A stretch of DNA of 6,517 nucleotides from contig JAKJFV010000095.1 of assembly GCA_022704725.1 (NCBI GenBank), positions 1-6,517 of the forward strand, in the 5' to 3' direction. The notes under the pieces are model-generated. The model searched no databases. It saw only the letters and a program-made list of their open reading frames with translations, and was not told the origin of the DNA. Below, piece by piece: positions 1 to 6,474 of this stretch (position 1 is its first letter; each line of letters starts with the position of its first letter). Source of the stretch: Spirochaetota bacterium (GTDB lineage: Bacteria > Spirochaetota > Spirochaetia > Treponematales > Treponemataceae). Both the position numbers and the translations under genes were made by a program.

Positions 1-2
1 AT

Positions 3-788
3 TGGTCATCCTGCGCCTATGAATCTCCCTTAATTGTATCTTTTTCCTCCATCAAAGAAGCGGCCCGTTCCTTAAAAGATATTCAAAGAAACTGGTCCTC
101 TTTCCAATATGCAAATTTTAGACGGGCATCGCTAATAACCGATGCGCTTCCTTATATGAACCGTAAAAAGAAGACCTTTCCTTGTGCTCTGCCTCAAAGT
201 CCGGTCGGCATTTTTACACTTTTAGGCCCCTCTCTTATGCTGTGCAGTGCTGTAACCTCTTCCTATATTCCATCCGGAATTCTTGAGCTCGAAGAGGATC
301 ACGAGAATCCTCCAAGCAGGGCCTACTTAAAACTCCAGGAAGCCTTGATTAGAATCAATAGTGAAAAGGGTGTGCTTCCTAAGGCCGGTGAAAGGTGTCT
401 GGATGCAGGAGCCTGCCCCGGCGGCTGGACCTGGGTATTACGGCAGCTCGGCTGCACTGTTACAGCGGTTGACCGCAGTGAACTTTCTCCCTCTCTCATG
501 AACGATACATGCGTTACCTTTATTAAGCATGATGCATTTACCCTGCCTATGGAGGATCTCGGATCATTTGACTGGGTATTATCAGATGTTATCTGCTATC
601 CTGAGCGGCTGCTTTCATGGGTAAAAAAATGGATAGAAACCGGCAGAGTTAAAAATATGGTCTGTACTATAAAACTTCAAGGTGAACAAAATTGGGCTAT
701 AATTGACGAGTTTGCAGCAATCCCGGGAAGCAGTGTAGTCCATCTGTCGTATAATAAACATGAATTAACCTGGATGTATACATCGTAA
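3..788 (+). CDS. RlmM-like 23S rRNA 2'-O-ribose methyltransferase (FtsJ fold), 5' end cut off by the window
   Basis: Transfers a methyl group from S-adenosylmethionine to a ribose 2'-OH of RNA. The best family match is RlmM, which modifies C2498 of 23S rRNA. The frame is open from base 3 with no start, so 261 C-terminal residues are visible and the true start lies upstream. The ATG at 156 is internal: the 51 residues before it (WSSCAYESPL..., with an SIKEAARSL helix and RRASLITDALP) look like the family's N-terminal region. In the visible fragment, PPSRAYLKL carries the first catalytic lysine (about residue 110), DAGACPGGWTW (about 134-144) is the SAM-binding loop, LSDV supplies the aspartate (about 195), IKLQG the second lysine (about 224) and NKHELTW the glutamate (about 254). 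This is the complete K-D-K-E tetrad of the FtsJ/RlmE-RlmM group. The exact RNA target is inferred from the family. The gene is followed by pyrE after 66 bases with no clear terminator. Confidence 0.85.
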   Translation, partial: WSSCAYESPLIVSFSSIKEAARSLKDIQRNWSSFQYANFRRASLITDALPYMNRKKKTFPCALPQSPVGIFTLLGPSLMLCSAVTSSYIPSGILELEEDHENPPSRAYLKLQEALIRINSEKGVLPKAGERCLDAGACPGGWTWVLRQLGCTVTAVDRSELSPSLMNDTCVTFIKHDAFTLPMEDLGSFDWVLSDVICYPERLLSWVKKWIETGRVKNMVCTIKLQGEQNWAIIDEFAAIPGSSVVHLSYNKHELTWMYTS

Positions 789-854
789 GAAGTGTACAAA
801 AAATCAATAATATGGTAACGTTTTGAAACAAATTCAGCAATTAAGGAAATACAT

Positions 855-1451
855 ATGGACGTAGTTTCTATTTTACAAAAATGTGAAGCAATGCTCACAG
901 GGCATTTTTTATTGTCATCGGGGAATCACTCTTCGCAATATTTTCAGTGTGCAAAATTATTGCAGTATCCTGATCTTGCAGCGCAGGTTTTATCTATTCC
1001 TGTACAGGCCCTTATTTCTCAAAAAAAAGAGGGCAGGATTGAGTATGACTGTGTCGTAGGTCCTGCAATGGGCGGAATTATTCCCTCCTATGAATTCGGC
1101 CGCCAGCTCGGTGTTCCGTCCTTTTTCACTGAACGTGATGACGACGGGAACATGGTTCTCCGCCGCGGCTTTGAAGTAACAAAGGGTATGAAAATAATAT
1201 TGGCAGAGGATGTTATAAGTACCGGTAAATCGACTCTGGAAGCTGCTAAGGCCTTGGAAGCGCTGGGCGGCGTTATTGTTGCCTCGGTCTGCATTGTTGA
1301 CCGCAGAACTAAGGATGCAGAAAATCCTTTTTCATGGGAAATCTTTTCTGCACTTCGGCAGCCTGCTGTTATGTATGAACCCTCTTCCTGTCCTCTTTGT
1401 ACATCGGGAGAGCTGCCCCTTGTAAAACCCGGTTCAAGAAAGAAGTTCTAA
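855..1451 (+). CDS. pyrE: Orotate phosphoribosyltransferase
   Basis: Cytosolic enzyme that joins orotate and PRPP to give orotidine 5'-monophosphate and pyrophosphate, the fifth step of de novo UMP synthesis. At 198 residues it has normal family length. GHFLLSSGNHSSQYF (16-30) followed by K34 is the N-terminal substrate region. VVGPAMGGIIP (67-77) is a conserved core loop, ERDDDGNMVLRRGFEV (93-108) is the flexible catalytic loop, and ILAEDVISTGKS (115-126) is the PRPP-binding motif with its acidic pair E118-D119. The C-terminal CPLC...PLVKPGSR (179-195) is typical of the Thermus-type PyrE subfamily. The ATG at 855 is preceded by TAAGGAAA at 842-849, a well-placed ribosome binding site. No other pyrimidine gene is in the window. 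The next gene starts two bases after the stop, so the two are probably translated from one mRNA. I see no convincing promoter in 789-854. Confidence 0.93.
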   Translation: MDVVSILQKCEAMLTGHFLLSSGNHSSQYFQCAKLLQYPDLAAQVLSIPVQALISQKKEGRIEYDCVVGPAMGGIIPSYEFGRQLGVPSFFTERDDDGNMVLRRGFEVTKGMKIILAEDVISTGKSTLEAAKALEALGGVIVASVCIVDRRTKDAENPFSWEIFSALRQPAVMYEPSSCPLCTSGELPLVKPGSRKKF

Positions 1452-1453
1452 GT

Positions 1454-2641
1454 ATGAATACCTGCTCTGGTTCAAATTCCATTGAGCCGGATACAGAATT
1501 TTTTCTCATTGCCGACATGGGAACAACAAATCTTGTTGTTTCCAGCGGCGTAGAAACCGTAAGAATAAAAAACCCCCAAACCCGCTATGGCTCCGATATT
1601 GTTTCTAGAATATACTATTCACTAAAAAACGGTCCTGAAGCTCTTCAATCTGCATTGCTCAAGGGCTTACTTGATGGTTTTAGACTTTTATATGAAAAAA
1701 GCAGGAATTCAACAGCTCAAGCCGGTTCCAGTAAACAGCCGTTTATCTTTCCTGTACAGAATATTGTTTTAACCGGTAATACTGTTATGATGCATTTTCT
1801 TACAGGATTGCAAACCAGCGGCATGGCAGCTTTTCCCTTTACTCCTGTATCTTTTTTTGATTATGAATGTATCGTGTCTCAAATTTTTCCTGCACTTGAT
1901 TTTTCTTTATGGTCTTCAATTTTTTCTCCCGAAACAAGGGTCTATCTGCCTCCCTGCATCGACTCGTTCACGGGTGCAGATCTTGTCTGCGCTTCTGCCG
2001 GCTGCGGTTTATATGGTTCATACAGCGCTTCAGCAGAAGAAAATACCGGTCTTAATGACATTAAAGATTCATCCCGTCTTCTGATAGATATTGGTACCAA
2101 TACCGAGATACTGCTTGTTCATAAGGGTAACTATTTTGCCTGTTCCACGGCAGCAGGTCCTGCCTTTGAAGGGGGCTCAATAAAAAGCTCCCTTCGCGGT
2201 TCAGAACTTCTTCATTCCTTAGGTCTTATGCTGGATCAGGGACAAATGGATACTACAGGAATGCTGCTGCAGGACAAAACCTTATTATGCCAATCCGATG
2301 TTCGCCAGCTTCAGCTTGCAAAGGCCGCAATTTGTGCAGCTGTAGAAACCCTGCTTCATGAGGCTTCTGTTTCATCTAGTGCTATTTATGAAGTATTTTT
2401 ATGCGGTGCCTTCGGAACCAATATTGTAAGCTCGGACATAGTTAAGACAGGTCTTTTGAATACGGATCTGGCTCAAAAAATAACAGTTAAAGAATCCGCA
2501 GTTATTGAAGGCTCTCTAATCCTTGCAAAATCAAAAGAAATACGACGTCAAACCGCCTGTCAGGCGAAGGCTACAAAGGTAATTCAGCTTGCAGATAACA
2601 GTTTTTTTGCAAAAGAATATATTGAATGTATGAATTTTTAA
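1454..2641 (+). CDS. Stand-alone ASKHA-domain ATPase, RACo C-terminal-like (DUF4445 type), no ferredoxin domain
   Basis: A predicted 395-residue cytosolic ATP-binding protein of the ASKHA (actin/sugar kinase/Hsp70) fold. It resembles the C-terminal part of RACo, the ATP-dependent reductive activator of corrinoid methyltransfer proteins. Seen in order: LIADMGTTN (18-26, phosphate-1 loop), NPQTRYGSDIVSRI (40-53), VLTGNTVMMHFLTG (105-118), PFTPV (128-132), LPPCIDSFTGADLV (165-178), LLIDIGTNTEIL (209-220, phosphate-2 loop), STAAGPAFEGGSI (231-243) and VFLCGAFGTNI (314-324, adenosine loop). Usual RACo proteins are longer because a [2Fe-2S] ferredoxin domain precedes this core; here only about 17 residues do, with no cysteine cluster. 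The ATG at 1454 is chosen because AAGAAAGAAG (1436-1445) sits upstream and it lies two bases after the pyrE stop. The in-frame ATG at 1397 would overlap pyrE by 55 bases. The family call is firm. The substrate is unknown, and no corrinoid protein or methyltransferase partner of RACo is encoded here. Confidence 0.82.
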   Translation: MNTCSGSNSIEPDTEFFLIADMGTTNLVVSSGVETVRIKNPQTRYGSDIVSRIYYSLKNGPEALQSALLKGLLDGFRLLYEKSRNSTAQAGSSKQPFIFPVQNIVLTGNTVMMHFLTGLQTSGMAAFPFTPVSFFDYECIVSQIFPALDFSLWSSIFSPETRVYLPPCIDSFTGADLVCASAGCGLYGSYSASAEENTGLNDIKDSSRLLIDIGTNTEILLVHKGNYFACSTAAGPAFEGGSIKSSLRGSELLHSLGLMLDQGQMDTTGMLLQDKTLLCQSDVRQLQLAKAAICAAVETLLHEASVSSSAIYEVFLCGAFGTNIVSSDIVKTGLLNTDLAQKITVKESAVIEGSLILAKSKEIRRQTACQAKATKVIQLADNSFFAKEYIECMNF

Positions 2642-2663
2642 TTAGTTGATTATGTATTGAAAA

Positions 2664-2695
2664 AAAAAGCACTGCAAAAAACTGCAGTGCTTTTT
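2664..2695. terminator. Bidirectional intrinsic terminator between convergent genes
   Basis: A perfect 8-bp stem, GCACTGCA (2669-2676) with TGCAGTGC (2683-2690), closes a 6-base loop. It is extended by A-T pairs, because an A-run (2661-2668) precedes it and a T-run (2691-2695) follows it. Read on either strand, the hairpin is followed by a U-tract. It lies 22 bases past the stop of the + strand ASKHA gene and 37 bases past the stop of the - strand rny gene, so it most likely terminates both transcripts. Confidence 0.9.
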
Positions 2696-2732
2696 ATTTT
2701 TAACTGTCAAAGGAGACAGCTCTTTTTAGCGA

Positions 2733-4262
2733 TTATCTTGCGTATTCAACAATACGTGTTTCACGTATCATTGTTATCTTAATTCTTCCAGGATACTTAA
2801 GATCATTTTCAATTTGTTTTGCAATGCTTCGTGCCAGTTCTTTTACGTCTCCGTCAGGAATCTTCTCATTGTTAACCAGAACGCGAAGTTCACGGCCTGC
2901 TTGAATTGCATAAGCCTTTTCAACACCTTCAAAGTTTTCTGCAATGCCTTCAAGATTCTCAAGACGCTTGACGTAATTGTCCATCGTCTCTCTTCGGGCG
3001 CCTGGACGGGCTGCAGAAATAGCATCGGCAATTTGAACAATAATTGCTTCAATACAGCACGGCTCAACATCGTTATGGTGGGACCCGACGGCATTAATAA
3101 CCTTTGGATCTTCTCCCATTTTTCTAACCATGTCCATACCGACTTCTGCGTGGTTAAGATCAGAATCAGATTCTGCACCCTTGCCTATGTCGTGAAGAAC
3201 AGCTGCACGTTTTGCCAGTTCCTTATTTGCACCGATTTCTGATGCAATCATTCCTGCAATGACGGCTACTTCCTTTGAATGCATCAATACATTTTGTCCG
3301 TAACTGGTTCTAAAGTACAGTCTTCCCAGAGCGCGAACTCCATCCTGATTCATGTTATGAATGCCGAGATCAAAGAGTACTTTTTCGCCTTCTTCGTAGA
3401 TCTTATGCTGAATTTCCCGGGTAACTTTCTGAACAATTTCTTCAATTCTTGCCGGATGAATACGTCCGTCAGTAATTAAGCGTTCGAGAGATACCTTTGC
3501 AATTTCTTTGCGTACCGGATCAAAACAGGATATAACGACAGCTTCCGGAGTATCATCAATAATAATATCTACACCGGTTAGTGTTTCAAGCGTGCGGATA
3601 TTTCTTCCTTCACGTCCGATAATTCTACCCTTCATTTCATCGCTTGGAAGAGAAACTGTTGCAACTGTAATGTCGCTTGTAGTCTCTGTTGCAATACGCT
3701 GAATAGTTGCAACAAGAATGTCGCGCGCCTTCTTTTCTGAAGAGAGCTGAGCTTCCTGTTCGACTTTGTTTAATAGAACCTGTGCATCATGACGGGCTTC
3801 GTTTTCGAGGTTTTGGATAATGAGATTTTTAGCTTCCGGGGCAGTTAATCCCGAGATTCTTTCCAATTCCTGTATATAACGTTTTTCCTGCGTCTCTAAT
3901 TCATCTTCTTTCGTACTTATTTGTTTTTCACGGTTTTCAAATACTTTCTCTTGTTCATCAAGAGTTATAACACGTTTATCAAGAGTCTCCTCTTTCAAAA
4001 TAAGCCGTCTTTCAAAGCGCTGAAGTTCACTTCTCCGCTCTCTATTCTCCCGCTCTTGTTGATTTCGCTCTCGAATGAGTTGATCTTTCGCTTCTAATAA
4101 AATTTCTTTTTTTTGAGCCTCTGCTTCCTTTATAGCATCCTGCTTAACACGTTCTGCTCTTTGTTCCGATGCAGATAGTTGAAATCTGGCGTAAAGCCAG
4201 CGAATAGTCCATCCAAGAACAATTCCAGCAACTGGGAGACCGATACATAACAATATGTTCAT
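2733..4262 (-). CDS. rny: Ribonuclease Y
   Basis: Membrane-anchored endoribonuclease that makes the initiating cuts in mRNA decay and in some RNA maturation. At 509 residues it is close to the usual size of about 520. An N-terminal membrane helix (about 3-23, ILLCIGLPVAGIVLGW) is followed by a long charged coiled coil (about 30-185, rich in E, K, R and Q). A KH RNA-binding domain follows with the GXXG loop in IIGREGRN (214-221). The HD metal-dependent phosphohydrolase domain has H328, the H357-D358 pair in AVLHDIGKGAES, H371, H395-H396 and D413 (ADAISAARPGAR), so the metal site looks intact. The C-terminus (IKITMIRETRIVEYAR) is the usual family ending. The ATG is preceded by GGAGGA (complement of 4268-4273), a strong ribosome binding site at good spacing. 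The gene has its own promoter (4296-4324) and ends at the shared terminator, so it is probably transcribed separately from the upstream lpt genes, though readthrough is possible. Confidence 0.97.
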   Translation of the reverse strand: MNILLCIGLPVAGIVLGWTIRWLYARFQLSASEQRAERVKQDAIKEAEAQKKEILLEAKDQLIRERNQQERENRERRSELQRFERRLILKEETLDKRVITLDEQEKVFENREKQISTKEDELETQEKRYIQELERISGLTAPEAKNLIIQNLENEARHDAQVLLNKVEQEAQLSSEKKARDILVATIQRIATETTSDITVATVSLPSDEMKGRIIGREGRNIRTLETLTGVDIIIDDTPEAVVISCFDPVRKEIAKVSLERLITDGRIHPARIEEIVQKVTREIQHKIYEEGEKVLFDLGIHNMNQDGVRALGRLYFRTSYGQNVLMHSKEVAVIAGMIASEIGANKELAKRAAVLHDIGKGAESDSDLNHAEVGMDMVRKMGEDPKVINAVGSHHNDVEPCCIEAIIVQIADAISAARPGARRETMDNYVKRLENLEGIAENFEGVEKAYAIQAGRELRVLVNNEKIPDGDVKELARSIAKQIENDLKYPGRIKITMIRETRIVEYAR

Positions 4263-4295
4263 TAGGGTCCTCCAAACTAGATTAGTTCAGACTAG

Positions 4296-4324
4296 AGAAT
4301 AGCATAAGTTGAATTACTTGTCAA
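4296..4324 (-). promoter_or_regulatory. Sigma-70-type promoter of rny
   Basis: On the - strand a perfect -35 box TTGACA (complement of 4319-4324) is followed, after exactly 17 bases, by TATTCT (complement of 4296-4301), a good -10 box. Transcription would start near 4289-4290, giving a leader of about 27 bases that contains the GGAGGA ribosome binding site of rny. The remaining part of the 160-base gap up to lptB (4325-4422) shows no gene. It holds only an eight-base T-run (- strand, 4403-4410) with no clear hairpin. Confidence 0.8.
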
Positions 4325-4422
4325 ATAAAAGATTAGAAGGATGCTCAAGCGGTATAAAGGGTGATGAATCGTACTAAAGGTTACTGCAGGGTAAAGTAAT
4401 GTAAAAAAAAGACGTTTATGCG

Positions 4423-5148
4423 CTACATTCTAAATTCCTCACCTAAGTATATTTTTCTTGCAATCGGAGACTCAAGAATTTCTTCCTTTGAACCCTGTGC
4501 AACAATTTGTCCTGTGCTTATGATTATTGAACGGTGCGTAATTTCTAATGTGTCGCGCACATTGTGGTCTGTGATGAGTACTCCGATTCCTCTTTGCGCT
4601 AAAAGTTTTACCATCGATTTAATGTCGTTAACAGCAATAGGGTCAATTCCTGCAAAGGGTTCATCAAGCAGGAGAAATTCCGGTTCAATAGCGAGCGATC
4701 TTGCTATTTCTGTTCTTCGCCTTTCGCCTCCGGACAGAGTATAGGCCTGCTGTTTGCGTATTCTTTCAATGTTGAATTCTTCAATAAGCTCATCCAAATG
4801 CCTAAGCTTTTCTTTATGCGTTAAATCTCTTCTTGTTTCTAATATTGACCAGATATTCTGCTCTACCGTTAGTTTCCGGAAAACCGAGGGTTCCTGAGGA
4901 AGATAGGAAATACCAAGGCGGGCGCGCTTATACATGGGCAGTTTAGTTATGCACTGATCATTTAAAAAGACATCCCCTTGGCTCGGCCGGTAAAATCCGA
5001 CAATCATATAAAAACTGGTTGTTTTTCCTGCACCATTTGGGCCTAGAAGTCCTAAGATCTCTCCTGTATGCATTGAAAAATCAACACCGCGAACAACTTC
5101 TTTTTTCCCGAAGCGTTTGTATAAACTTGTAACTTTTAATTCACTCAT
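4423..5148 (-). CDS. lptB: LPS-export ABC transporter ATPase LptB
   Basis: Cytosolic ATPase of the LptB2FG transporter, which extracts a glycolipid (LPS in classical Gram-negatives) from the inner membrane and drives it along the periplasmic Lpt bridge. It has 241 residues, the same length as E. coli LptB. Visible motifs: Walker A GPNGAGKTT (36-44), Q-loop at Q85 in SYLPQEPSVF, with F90 in the groove known in this family to contact the coupling helices of LptF/LptG, signature LSGGE (138-142), Walker B FLLLDEP (158-164) with catalytic E163, D-loop AGIDP (166-170) and switch H195 in LITDHNV. The C-terminal IYLGEEFRM matches the LptB-specific tail. AAGGTGA (complement of 5152-5158) in the 24-base gap is the ribosome binding site. 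It is the last gene of the lpt cluster. LptF and LptG are not in the window and must be encoded elsewhere. Confidence 0.95.
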   Translation of the reverse strand: MSELKVTSLYKRFGKKEVVRGVDFSMHTGEILGLLGPNGAGKTTSFYMIVGFYRPSQGDVFLNDQCITKLPMYKRARLGISYLPQEPSVFRKLTVEQNIWSILETRRDLTHKEKLRHLDELIEEFNIERIRKQQAYTLSGGERRRTEIARSLAIEPEFLLLDEPFAGIDPIAVNDIKSMVKLLAQRGIGVLITDHNVRDTLEITHRSIIISTGQIVAQGSKEEILESPIARKIYLGEEFRM

Positions 5149-5172
5149 GTTTCACCTTATAACGGTCCTTAT

Positions 5173-5880
5173 TTAACTGGCGGTCTTTGCATCCTGCGTT
5201 GTAGTATCAGCCGGTTTTTCGCCCGGAGCCTCGTCTTTAGTCTCCGAATTTTCCTCTTCATCTGAATCAACAACAGATCCGCGAACTTTTCCGTCAAGGG
5301 TAATTTCTTCTGTATCAATGTTCAAAAGTATTTCCTGTGCGCGGAAAATATCGTCTTTTCGGACTATTTTCGGATTACCGGTAAGGGTTACCAGCTGGTT
5401 TTCCTTGTTGTACACCGCTATAGAGCTGGTACATACGCTGTCTTTACTTATCAGCTCAACCTTAACCTGCATGACTGCAATTTCTGTATCCTGATTGTAC
5501 TCTATAATTTGAGCTTTGGCCTTTACTTCATTATCTATATCATCGAGAAAAACATCACCCTCAAGAACTGCAATTTTTGTATCGCGGTCAAACTTCATGG
5601 TTTCACAGGTAAAATCAAAATTTGATGTTAAATTTTTTCCCTTAATTGAGCCGCGTGCGGTAATAAAACGGAAATCCTTGCCTGTCATCTCAATTTCATC
5701 TGCAAATATTTCCATATCATCAGTTTTAATATAAGCGCTGCCGCTTAAAAGGGTATATTCATTTTGCTCGCTTGTATTGCCCTTCATGGAATTTGCCTTA
5801 AAAGTTATAACTTCTGCGGTACTATACAGGCATAAAAACATGAGAATAATACTCAGCACAGACAGTTTGTTTTTTTTCAT
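5173..5880 (-). CDS. lptA: LptA/OstA-like periplasmic lipid-transport protein
   Basis: A predicted secreted 235-residue protein of the LptA/OstA family. LptA monomers stack as beta-jellyrolls to form the periplasmic bridge between LptC at the inner membrane and LptD at the outer membrane. A signal peptide is clear: MKKNK, a hydrophobic stretch (about 7-20), and a probable signal peptidase I site after S-T-A (20-22). The mature part is a ladder of short beta strands typical of the fold: LLSGSAYIKTDDMEIFADEI (44-63), AVLEGDVFLDD (104-114), a third repeat around LVTLTGNPKIVRKDDIFRAQ (163-182) and ITLDGKVRGSV (193-203). Residues 204-235 form a hydrophilic, acidic, Asp/Glu/Thr-rich tail that looks disordered. 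The ATG directly abuts the stop of the lptC-like gene; AGGA lies 12 bases upstream, a rather long spacing, so translational coupling is likely. The family call rests on fold pattern and its position beside lptB; sequence identity in this family is usually low. Confidence 0.82.
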   Translation of the reverse strand: MKKNKLSVLSIILMFLCLYSTAEVITFKANSMKGNTSEQNEYTLLSGSAYIKTDDMEIFADEIEMTGKDFRFITARGSIKGKNLTSNFDFTCETMKFDRDTKIAVLEGDVFLDDIDNEVKAKAQIIEYNQDTEIAVMQVKVELISKDSVCTSSIAVYNKENQLVTLTGNPKIVRKDDIFRAQEILLNIDTEEITLDGKVRGSVVDSDEEENSETKDEAPGEKPADTTTQDAKTAS

Positions 5881-6474
5881 TTATTCGTTTATTCCTGTAG
5901 TTATTGTACCTTCAGCATTCTCGGTTATTGTGTAATTCCTGCTTACACCGCTGGCCGCAAGGCCGTAACCGGTCATTACTAATGAAGTATCTGTTTTCTT
6001 GTCGGGTTCTGCATATTCGGGATTATTCATCCTTAATCCTGTCGTAATAGTAATAAGTTCACCTTTTCCGCTTGCAAGCTGCTCTGTTTTATTATTCCAC
6101 CTGAGCGTCATGCTTTCAATTTGAAAATCCTGTTCATACGATGTTACTTTTACATTCTCGCTTAAGATATAGATATCTTCATCGTTATCTGCAGAAAGTA
6201 AACCGCATAGACCTTCAATACTTATTTTATTTTCATCGTTATACACAGCGAAACTGACGTTTTGGGCGAATACAGCATCTTTATCGCGGTACTGCTCAAG
6301 CTTTTCTGCTTTTATTTCGTTATCCTTTTTTCCTTTCTCTATTTTTACCATCTGTACATTTTCAAAAATAAATTCAGGAGCCCAGGAATCGTCGTCGCTG
6401 ACATTTCCATAATTTAAAGAACAGCTGCAGAGGATAATTGTTACGCATAAAAAGAAAGGAGTTTTTTTTCTCAT
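5881..6474 (-). CDS. lptC: LptC-like lipoprotein, LPS-assembly periplasmic component
   Basis: A predicted 197-residue envelope lipoprotein. LptC receives lipid from LptB2FG and hands it to LptA. The N-terminus MRKKTPFFLCVTIILCSCSL has a basic start, a hydrophobic core and a plausible lipobox L15-C16-S17-C18, so cysteine 18 (less likely 16) would be lipidated. The rest is a beta-rich LptC/OstA-like pattern: IKAEKLEQYRDKDAVFAQNV (54-73), FAVYNDENKISIEG (75-88), IYILSENVKVTSY (101-113), IESMTLRWNNKTEQLASG (119-136), and a last strand pair with VMTGYGLAASG (166-176). E. coli LptC has a membrane helix rather than a lipid anchor. The gene begins the compact lptC-lptA-lptB run and its stop TAA is followed at once by the lptA ATG. 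No ribosome binding site precedes its start; instead ATGA overlaps the stop of an upstream frame. The frame is also open further upstream to the window edge, but MRKK fits a signal start. The LptC call is supported by gene order and fold pattern. Confidence 0.72.
   Translation of the reverse strand: MRKKTPFFLCVTIILCSCSLNYGNVSDDDSWAPEFIFENVQMVKIEKGKKDNEIKAEKLEQYRDKDAVFAQNVSFAVYNDENKISIEGLCGLLSADNDEDIYILSENVKVTSYEQDFQIESMTLRWNNKTEQLASGKGELITITTGLRMNNPEYAEPDKKTDTSLVMTGYGLAASGVSRNYTITENAEGTITTGINE

Noticed and set aside
789..854. Promoter for pyrE (TTGAAA at 823-828; TAATAT at 808-813)
   Set aside because: Neither box has a convincing partner at 16-18 bases, and TTGAAA would place its -10 box over the ribosome binding site.
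677..898. Open frame of 73 codons on the - strand across the methyltransferase-pyrE junction
   Set aside because: It is antisense to two well-supported genes and its translation shows no recognisable domain.
1397..1453. Possible earlier start of the ASKHA gene at the ATG at 1397
   Set aside because: It would overlap pyrE by 55 bases, adds residues unlike the family, and lacks a ribosome binding site, while the ATG at 1454 has one and sits two bases after the pyrE stop.
2814..3702. Several open frames antisense to or out of frame with rny
   Set aside because: rny is a clear full-length family member here; the other translations are cysteine- and phenylalanine-rich or low in pattern, as expected for shadow frames.
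4403..4410. T-run after lptB on the - strand as a terminator
   Set aside because: No stable stem precedes it; GCG and CGT pieces nearby do not pair well, and the flanking AATGTA/TACATT match has a 20-base loop that includes the T-run.
4418..4744. 108-codon + strand frame opposite lptB
   Set aside because: It is antisense to the conserved 3' half of lptB and shows no domain of its own.
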